Positions 21,618 to 25,494 of a stretch of 25,494 bases of DNA are shown piece after piece (position 1 is the stretch's first letter; the number at the start of each line of letters is the position of its first letter). The position numbers and the translations under genes are program-made. The DNA lies in NCBI GenBank assembly GCA_045126475.1, contig JBGVOL010000064.1:1-25494 (forward strand). The letters run 5' to 3'. This stretch comes from SVEL01 sp045126475. Lineage in GTDB: Bacteria > Bacillota > Clostridia > Lachnospirales > Lachnospiraceae. Below the pieces are notes generated by a model that saw only the letters and a list, made by a program, of their open reading frames with translations, searched no databases and was not told the origin of the DNA.

Positions 21618-22865
21618 CTGTTTATCTAATTCATTCATAAGTAAGTCATTATGTCGGTACAACATATCAACCTTGTTTTGCAATGAGCGTTCTTTGGCTG
21701 TTAGTGGGTCTTTATCTTCTTCGGCAGGGGCTTCAGCCTTGCCAGTTAGTTCAGCCCCAGTAACTAATAAAGTGTTGATGTAATTAAGTTTTTGTTCGTC
21801 TGTAAGTTCTATCTTTGGGTACATTGTTGCAACTGGATTAACATATTTGTATTCTTCGGAGTAATCACCTTTTTTGTCATCAAAGAGGCTTGCATAGTAA
21901 TGGTCTTGTTCAAAACGCAAATGTAATTTACATCTTCGTTTTAACTGAACGATTGGTTCTTTTTGTTCCTTAAATACACCATTGAAAAATTCATCAATCT
22001 TTAATACTGATGTCACTATGATTAGTTTGCATTCTAAAACCTTGTTTTTGTATCGGCTTTTAACGGTAGAAGCCGTATTATTGTCTAACATTTTCAATAA
22101 GTCGCTTAATCCCATACAACTTGGTCTTAAATCATCAAGAATAATACAATCTTGTCCTGCATATCCGTCAAGTACATCATTAGAGCCACTTGATACAAAT
22201 ACACTATAACCTTTATCTTCGCACATCATCTTTGCATATGTACTTTTGCCAGTTCCACTTTTTCCAGTAATATAAACACATTCCATATTTCTTTTTGCCC
22301 CCTTTATAATATCGGTTCTGTATTTAAATGCATTGTCGATAGATTTCTTATATCTGTCGTATTCGTCAATGGTTATATGTTCGTGATAGTTAAATTCACG
22401 AATAACACCATTTACAATGTCATTTATAATTTGAATTTTTCTTGCTTCGCTATTAGATTTGTTGATTGCTTTGGTCTTTTCTACTTTCCAGTTGTAATTA
22501 CTGGTTACTTCATCTTCTGTGTATTGGTATTTAGTTGGCGCGTTTTCGTGGGTTAGATATTTTAACATATCTACCCATTTTCCTTTTACCTTATTTATAA
22601 AGTTTTCTTTGATACCTAACCAGTTAGCAATATACTTGGTATCTGTACCATATTCCAGTCTAATTGCAATATGATAATGAGCCTTTTTAGGTGTTCCTGC
22701 CTTATGGTCGGGATTTTTACTTTCATCAGCTTCATTATAAGTATCTTTGTCGTGCAAGATATACGCATAATCTTTGAATGGTTTTTGGTTGTCTAATACC
22801 TTTACGATTTCTTCAATGTTGATGTGTTCCACATCTGATACGATTTCACATAATCTAACTTGCAT
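21609..22865 (-). CDS. Rolling-circle replication initiator with HUH nickase and SF3 helicase domains
   Basis: Rep protein of 418 residues. The N-terminal Rep_2-like HUH endonuclease shows motif 1 YAYILHDKD (33-41), motif 2 HYH with His63 and His65, and the catalytic tyrosine Tyr103 in KYLTH. The second half is a superfamily 3 helicase: Walker A GKSGTGKS (201-208), Walker B IILDD (241-245), motif C-like IVTS (283-286) and an arginine-finger candidate KRR (309-311). HUH plus SF3 is the architecture of CRESS-DNA virus Reps and their bacterial plasmid relatives. ATG 22865 follows TAGGAGGT; the frame is open to about 22955, but that part spans the candidate origin. The last ~50 residues are charged and coiled-coil-like. 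Confidence 0.9.
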   Translation of the reverse strand: MQVRLCEIVSDVEHINIEEIVKVLDNQKPFKDYAYILHDKDTYNEADESKNPDHKAGTPKKAHYHIAIRLEYGTDTKYIANWLGIKENFINKVKGKWVDMLKYLTHENAPTKYQYTEDEVTSNYNWKVEKTKAINKSNSEARKIQIINDIVNGVIREFNYHEHITIDEYDRYKKSIDNAFKYRTDIIKGAKRNMECVYITGKSGTGKSTYAKMMCEDKGYSVFVSSGSNDVLDGYAGQDCIILDDLRPSCMGLSDLLKMLDNNTASTVKSRYKNKVLECKLIIVTSVLKIDEFFNGVFKEQKEPIVQLKRRCKLHLRFEQDHYYASLFDDKKGDYSEEYKYVNPVATMYPKIELTDEQKLNYINTLLVTGAELTGKAEAPAEEDKDPLTAKERSLQNKVDMLYRHNDLLMNELDKQCG

Positions 22866-22882
22866 ATATATACCTCCTATAA

Positions 22883-22972
22883 TTTTACTACATACGACAG
22901 TAAAACTACGCCGAACAGACAAGCCCACTGTTCGGCTATTTTTCAAGCTTTTCAATGGTTTTACTACGTACT
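22883..22972. other. Candidate double-strand origin (dso) of rolling-circle replication
   Basis: Directly upstream of rep, TTTTACT (22883-22889) and AGTAAAA (22899-22905) form a hairpin whose loop is ACATACGAC, so TACTACATACGAC straddles the loop. A related direct copy TTTTACTACGTAC begins at 22959. The nick site of the pMV158 plasmid family is known to be TACTACG/AC in a hairpin loop at a similar place 5' of rep, so this is a plausible nick region. Assignment is by resemblance only. Confidence 0.45.
22910..22944 (+). terminator. Hairpin with T-run between origin-like repeats
   Basis: GCCGAACAG (22910-22918) and CTGTTCGGC (22928-22936) form a perfect 9-bp stem with a 9-nt loop, followed by TATTTTTC on the plus strand. 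It could act as an intrinsic terminator toward the right, or be part of the replication origin structure, since it lies between the two TTTTACTAC copies. Confidence 0.5.
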
Positions 22973-23051
22973 ACATTGTTGTTTCATAAGTAGCATGCAA
23001 GTTAGAAATCGGTTGTGTTCTTTCTGTATAGCCTTTTTCATTTAAAAAATT

Positions 23052-23183
23052 TCAATTTTTGATATTTTTTGGAGGATTATAAAAAATTGATTTTGCAAAA
23101 TCCTTTATTTATAAGGGTTTGAGAGATGTGAGGGGGATAGTGTCGGTACTGGATTGGGCGAGATTTATCAAAAATTGATTTTG
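23052..23183. repeat. Iterated AAAATTGATTTT motif in noncoding DNA
   Basis: The 365-nt gap 22866-23230 contains no gene. AAAAATTGATTTTG occurs as a direct repeat at 23082-23095 and 23170-23183, and TCAATTTTTGA at 23052-23062 is the exact inverse of TCAAAAATTGA at 23168-23178. Given the rep and mob genes on either side, the motif could serve as initiator or control sites; AT-richness makes chance occurrence possible. Confidence 0.4.
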
Positions 23184-23230
23184 TGAGGTAAGGTCAAAAA
23201 TCACACTTTTTATAAGGGAGGTGGAACGAA

Positions 23231-23407
23231 ATGGGAAAGATAATAGAATGTGATGATGATACTTTTTATAATGCTTCTATTGATTTTTTAATTCAAGCAT
23301 TAGCACAAGAAGGAATTGAAGAGTGCCAAAAGGAAGTTTCGGAAGATACAGAGGATGATTTTACAAAAGTAGAACAATACGAAAGAAAGACAACAGAGGA
23401 AAGATAA
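23231..23407 (+). CDS. Small acidic protein of the element, function unknown
   Basis: A 58-residue frame, MGKIIECDDDTFYNASIDFL at the start and YERKTTEER at the end, preceded by a very strong AAGGGAGGTGG (23215-23225). It is strongly acidic and predicted helical, without recognisable domain. It lies upstream of the relaxase and may be its accessory, but nothing in the sequence proves this. Confidence 0.65.
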   Translation: MGKIIECDDDTFYNASIDFLIQALAQEGIEECQKEVSEDTEDDFTKVEQYERKTTEER

Positions 23408-23412
23408 AAAAG

Positions 23413-23444
23413 AGCCCCACCTTGCTTGTCAAGGTATAGGGGCT
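23413..23444 (+). promoter_or_regulatory. Stem-loop between small gene and mobV
   Basis: AGCCCC (23413-23418) pairs with GGGGCT (23439-23444), and ACCTTG (23419-23424) with CAAGGT (23430-23435), around loop CTTGT with a 3-nt bulge ATA. ACCTTG recurs at 23448-23453. No T-run follows. In MobV plasmids oriT lies just upstream of the mob gene, so this could be part of oriT or a transcript control; the known oriT core was not recognised. Confidence 0.5.
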
Positions 23445-23510
23445 TACACCTTGGAGCAAGATTTAGAAGCATTGGCGGTCTTGCTACTGGTGTTTGAGAG
23501 GAGGGATTTT

Positions 23511-24263
23511 ATGGCGAAGTTCAGTTTTCATTGTCAATGCTATAAAGCAGGGCAACTTGGAGGAATTGACAAACACAACAGACGATTAAACAAGAACTAT
23601 ATCAGTAATCCAGATATAGACTTAGAACGAAGCAAAGAAAATCGTATTTATATTGCACCGAAGCAATCGCTTTATAAAGATTGTAAGGACATTATAAATA
23701 AAAAGGTAATTGCCAATGGTGGCAGGGTTACAAAGGCTTCAAACTGGATATGTGAATGTATCTTTTCATATCCTGAGGAATTACCGATGGAAAGGCTTGA
23801 TGAATATAACGATTTGGTTATTAAATATATGGGTGCAAGGCTTGGAACTGATAATATAGTAATGGCTTGTTGTCATGTGCAAGATGAGGCAGGTGTTCCA
23901 CACCTACATTTAGATATTATCCCGATAGACAATGGGAAATTATCGAGTAAGACTTTGATAACAAGGGATTTTATAACATCAATACATAGACTAATGCCTA
24001 TGGTATTACGAAATCATGGTTTTAATGTAGAGAACTACGAAGAAACCGAAACCCGTAGAACTGGAGGTTTAAGTGCAAAGGAATATAAAAAGCAAATGGA
24101 AGAAGAAAGCAGGGAACTAAACAAGAAACTTGACAATATGGTTAAGGAATATAATGAGTTGGCTGATAAGTATAACAAGTTGGTTGAAGATAAGGAAGCA
24201 TTGGAACGCAAGAACAGAGATAAGGCTTATGAAGTTATAAAGCAGCAGGAACGCACCCGATAA
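23511..24263 (+). CDS. MobV-family relaxase (Pre/Mob), short form
   Basis: Nicks oriT for mobilisation and attaches to the transferred strand. The 250-residue product has MobV motif 1 (HNRRLNKNYISNPDID, about residues 22-37, then SKEN) and the metal-binding motif HLHLDIIP with His131, His133 and Asp135. A predicted coiled coil occupies about residues 188-245. Classical MobV relaxases have about 400 or more residues, so this one ends early after the catalytic domain, with an intact stop and no visible frameshift. ATG 23511 follows GAGGAGGGA; the frame is open upstream to 23451 without a good start. Confidence 0.9.
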   Translation: MAKFSFHCQCYKAGQLGGIDKHNRRLNKNYISNPDIDLERSKENRIYIAPKQSLYKDCKDIINKKVIANGGRVTKASNWICECIFSYPEELPMERLDEYNDLVIKYMGARLGTDNIVMACCHVQDEAGVPHLHLDIIPIDNGKLSSKTLITRDFITSIHRLMPMVLRNHGFNVENYEETETRRTGGLSAKEYKKQMEEESRELNKKLDNMVKEYNELADKYNKLVEDKEALERKNRDKAYEVIKQQERTR

Positions 24264-24268
24264 AGTGA

Positions 24269-24296
24269 TTGTATAATCTGTGGAATTTGATATAAT
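24269..24296 (+). promoter_or_regulatory. Possible promoter of small cargo genes
   Basis: TTGTAT (24269-24274), a 16-nt spacer and TATAAT (24291-24296) lie directly after mobV and 65 nt before the next start. The -10 is perfect; the -35 is weak. Confidence 0.4.
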
Positions 24297-24360
24297 TAAA
24301 ACATATCATTTTGATTAAGGTAAAAAAGAACTTTTAATATTAGTGATTGGAGGGACTATT

Positions 24361-24597
24361 ATGGGATTTGGAAAAAAGTGGTTCAGTTCTGCTTCAGATG
24401 AAGAGCTTGAAACAGAAAGGGAAAAAGTGAGACAAGAATATTGTTCTTCAGGTGATGATTTTGATAGAGCGTGTGAATTACAAGAAACATTGTATAAATT
24501 TGATGAAGAAATGAGTAAAAGAGCTTGGGATGATGAAGAACCACATGCACCTAGTATACATCGTGAACATGGTTGGTATTTATCAAACGATGATTAA
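24361..24597 (+). CDS. Small conserved hypothetical protein
   Basis: A 78-residue soluble, acidic protein: MGFGKKWFSSASDEELETER at the start, then VRQEYCSSGDDFDRACELQE and a C-terminal PSIHREHGWYLSNDD. The sequence resembles a small protein of unknown function found repeatedly in Lachnospiraceae genomes and mobile elements (from memory). ATG 24361 follows TTGGAGGGA; the frame extends upstream to 24343 but the ribosome binding site decides for 24361. Confidence 0.8.
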   Translation: MGFGKKWFSSASDEELETEREKVRQEYCSSGDDFDRACELQETLYKFDEEMSKRAWDDEEPHAPSIHREHGWYLSNDD

Positions 24598-24628
24598 GAG
24601 GATTTTTATTGAAAAGGAGTAAATGATT

Positions 24629-24949
24629 ATGTATAAATGTGAATGGTGTGGAAATGACTTTGACAGACAAGAAGCTGAATATGAATTTGAGAGTGAAACA
24701 TTTTGCTTATTATATGGTAACATTCGCAAGTGTTTATGTGGCACTTGTTCTGTTGATGTAATTAACGATGAAGTAGATGGTATATATTTTGAAATCTGTG
24801 AAGAATGTGGTGCAGAGTTTGATTTAATTGAGGCACAAGGGGAATTTAGTAGTAATTTTACTTGGGAAAGTGGTACTGAACTAAGAGATTATTGGAAAGA
24901 TAAGATTTTATGTTGTAACTGTGCATTGAAAATTGCGGAAAATGAATAG
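24629..24949 (+). CDS. Cysteine-rich protein with duplicated zinc-knuckle-like modules
   Basis: A 106-residue protein with two similar halves. Half 1 starts CEWCGNDFDRQEAEYEFES and ends CLCGTC; half 2 starts CEECGAEFDLIEAQGEFSS and ends CCNC. Each half therefore has two CxxC-type pairs, enough for one zinc site. This internal duplication is plain at the protein level. No DNA-binding domain beyond the putative zinc ribbons is visible. AAAGGAGT precedes two in-frame ATGs, 24623 and 24629; 24629 has better spacing. Function unknown. Confidence 0.75.
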   Translation: MYKCEWCGNDFDRQEAEYEFESETFCLLYGNIRKCLCGTCSVDVINDEVDGIYFEICEECGAEFDLIEAQGEFSSNFTWESGTELRDYWKDKILCCNCALKIAENE

Positions 24950-24967
24950 AATTATTAAGGAGAAGTT

Positions 24968-25168
24968 ATGGAACGGATTTTTTGGGTTAAGAATGGGGAA
25001 TTAAGAGAAGTCAATGACTGGTTACAAAAAGGTGGAAGAGTAAAGTCAATCCATGCACTTTCGGAAACTATTTCGGCATATGGATATGCAGGTGGAGAAA
25101 GTTTTGGGGAAGACAAAGGGAATTATGTTGGAGATATATATGCTTATGTGGTTGTTGAATTCGATTAA
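24968..25168 (+). CDS. Small protein of unknown function
   Basis: A 66-residue frame, MERIFWVKNGELREVNDWLQ at the start and YAYVVVEFD at the end, preceded by AAGGAGAAG. It looks like a compact alpha/beta domain with a glycine-rich middle (GYAGGESFGEDKG). It lies 18 nt after the cysteine-rich protein gene, suggesting an operon. No family was recognised. Confidence 0.6.
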   Translation: MERIFWVKNGELREVNDWLQKGGRVKSIHALSETISAYGYAGGESFGEDKGNYVGDIYAYVVVEFD

Positions 25169-25222
25169 TTAGATGTTATATTAGCACTTATCAAAAAATG
25201 AAGAATACGAAGGAGATTTTTT

Positions 25223-25494
25223 ATGAATAGGAAGAAAATAGCAATAATTTCTATATCTGCTGTTGTAGTTATTGCAGTAGCAGTTACTGTATGGTTATTA
25301 TTTTTAAAACCTTGCGAACATCAGTGGAAAGATGCAACTTGTGAAAAACCAGTAACTTGTGAAGTGTGTGGTGAAACAGCAGGAAATCCACTTGAACACC
25401 AATGGAAAGATGCAACTTGTATTGAGGCTAAAACTTGTCCAGTATGTGGAATATCAGAAGGAGAAGCATTAGGACATAGTTGGAAAGATGCTAC
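25223..25494 (+). CDS. Membrane-anchored tandem-repeat protein (5' part only)
   Basis: Partial gene running off the window after 90 codons. A hydrophobic segment at about residues 5-28 acts as signal anchor, followed by tandem repeats of 26 residues. Each begins EHQWKDATC or GHSWKDAT and contains a TCxVCG pair; copies start at about residues 32, 58 and 84. The motif HxWxxATCxxPxTCxxCGxxxG occurs in surface proteins of Clostridia (from memory). The two cysteine pairs and histidine per unit suggest metal binding or disulfides. AAGGAGAT precedes the ATG. Confidence 0.8.
   Translation, partial: MNRKKIAIISISAVVVIAVAVTVWLLFLKPCEHQWKDATCEKPVTCEVCGETAGNPLEHQWKDATCIEAKTCPVCGISEGEALGHSWKDA

Larger units (their letters stand above)
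21588..25494. mobile_element. Left part of integrated mobilizable element (plasmid-derived)
   Basis: Starting just after the rpsI terminator, gene content changes to a rolling-circle-type Rep, a MobV relaxase and small AT-rich cargo genes, with no conserved chromosomal gene up to the window end. The left boundary is set by the phased repeats at 21588-21617; it could lie anywhere from 21535. Rep plus relaxase indicates an element able to replicate as a circle and to be mobilised by a helper conjugation system. The integrase and right end must be outside the window. Confidence 0.75.

Noticed and set aside
22866..22955. Upstream 30-codon extension of the Rep protein
   Set aside because: It runs through the origin-like hairpins, and ATG 22865 has a well-spaced TAGGAGGT; the HUH domain is complete without the extension.
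23131..23150. ATAGTGT stretch as a pMV158-type oriT core
   Set aside because: Only a short stretch resembles the known MobV nick region and the flanking inverted repeat is missing.
1..25494. tRNA or rRNA genes
   Set aside because: No cloverleaf-like or rRNA-like sequence was noticed on either strand, though a covariance search was not possible.

Overview
The window is chromosomal DNA from a low-GC Gram-positive bacterium of the Clostridia, most probably a Lachnospiraceae member of the Roseburia/Lachnospira/Butyrivibrio type. This rests on the ribosomal protein sequences, strong AGGAGG-type ribosome binding sites, AGA/TTA-rich codon use, a zinc-type S14, a four-cysteine adenylate kinase lid, and the gene order spc operon - alpha operon - ecfA - ecfT - truA - rplM - rpsI. 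The genus cannot be fixed by reading alone.

Region 1 (1-11273) is the distal part of the S10-spc-alpha ribosomal cluster, all on the plus strand: rplN, rplX, rplE, rpsN, rpsH, rplF, rplR, rpsE, rpmD, rplO, secY, adk, map, infA, rpmJ, rpsM, rpsK, rpsD, rpoA, rplQ. It ends at a very long perfect terminator hairpin. These genes make ribosomal subunits, initiation factor 1, the RNA polymerase alpha subunit, the Sec translocon channel, adenylate kinase and methionine aminopeptidase. The run is broken by palindrome-rich spacers (1485-1741 and 7446-7556, with a third after rplQ at 11274-11420), a long hairpin between secY and adk, and a roughly 300-bp noncoding spacer before rpsM that looks like a structured leader.

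Region 2 (11274-16387) separates rplQ from ecfA and holds accessory or decaying genes: a HipA/CtkA-like kinase pseudogene, a small cupin, a convergent ECF sigma factor with its putative membrane anti-sigma partner behind an ECF-type promoter, an AraC-family fragment, and a TetR regulator followed by a DUF1330-like protein and a metallo-beta-lactamase-fold hydrolase. The same 18-bp palindrome lies before tetR and before the DUF1330-like gene, so a small self-contained TetR regulon can be read from the sequence.

Region 3 (16388-21534) returns to conserved order: a natural EcfA1-EcfA2 fusion, ecfT, truA, an ogt-type alkyltransferase, then a consensus promoter, a leader with possible attenuation, rplM-rpsI and a terminator.

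Region 4 (from about 21588 to the window end) is the left part of an integrated mobile element, probably a captured rolling-circle plasmid. Its edge carries three TAGCCACA repeats at exact 11-bp spacing. It encodes a Rep with an HUH nickase domain plus a superfamily 3 helicase domain (the architecture of CRESS-DNA replication proteins), a candidate double-strand origin, a short MobV relaxase and several small cargo genes, including a cysteine-rich protein with an internal duplication and a membrane-anchored repeat protein cut by the window end. The right end and any integrase lie outside the window.
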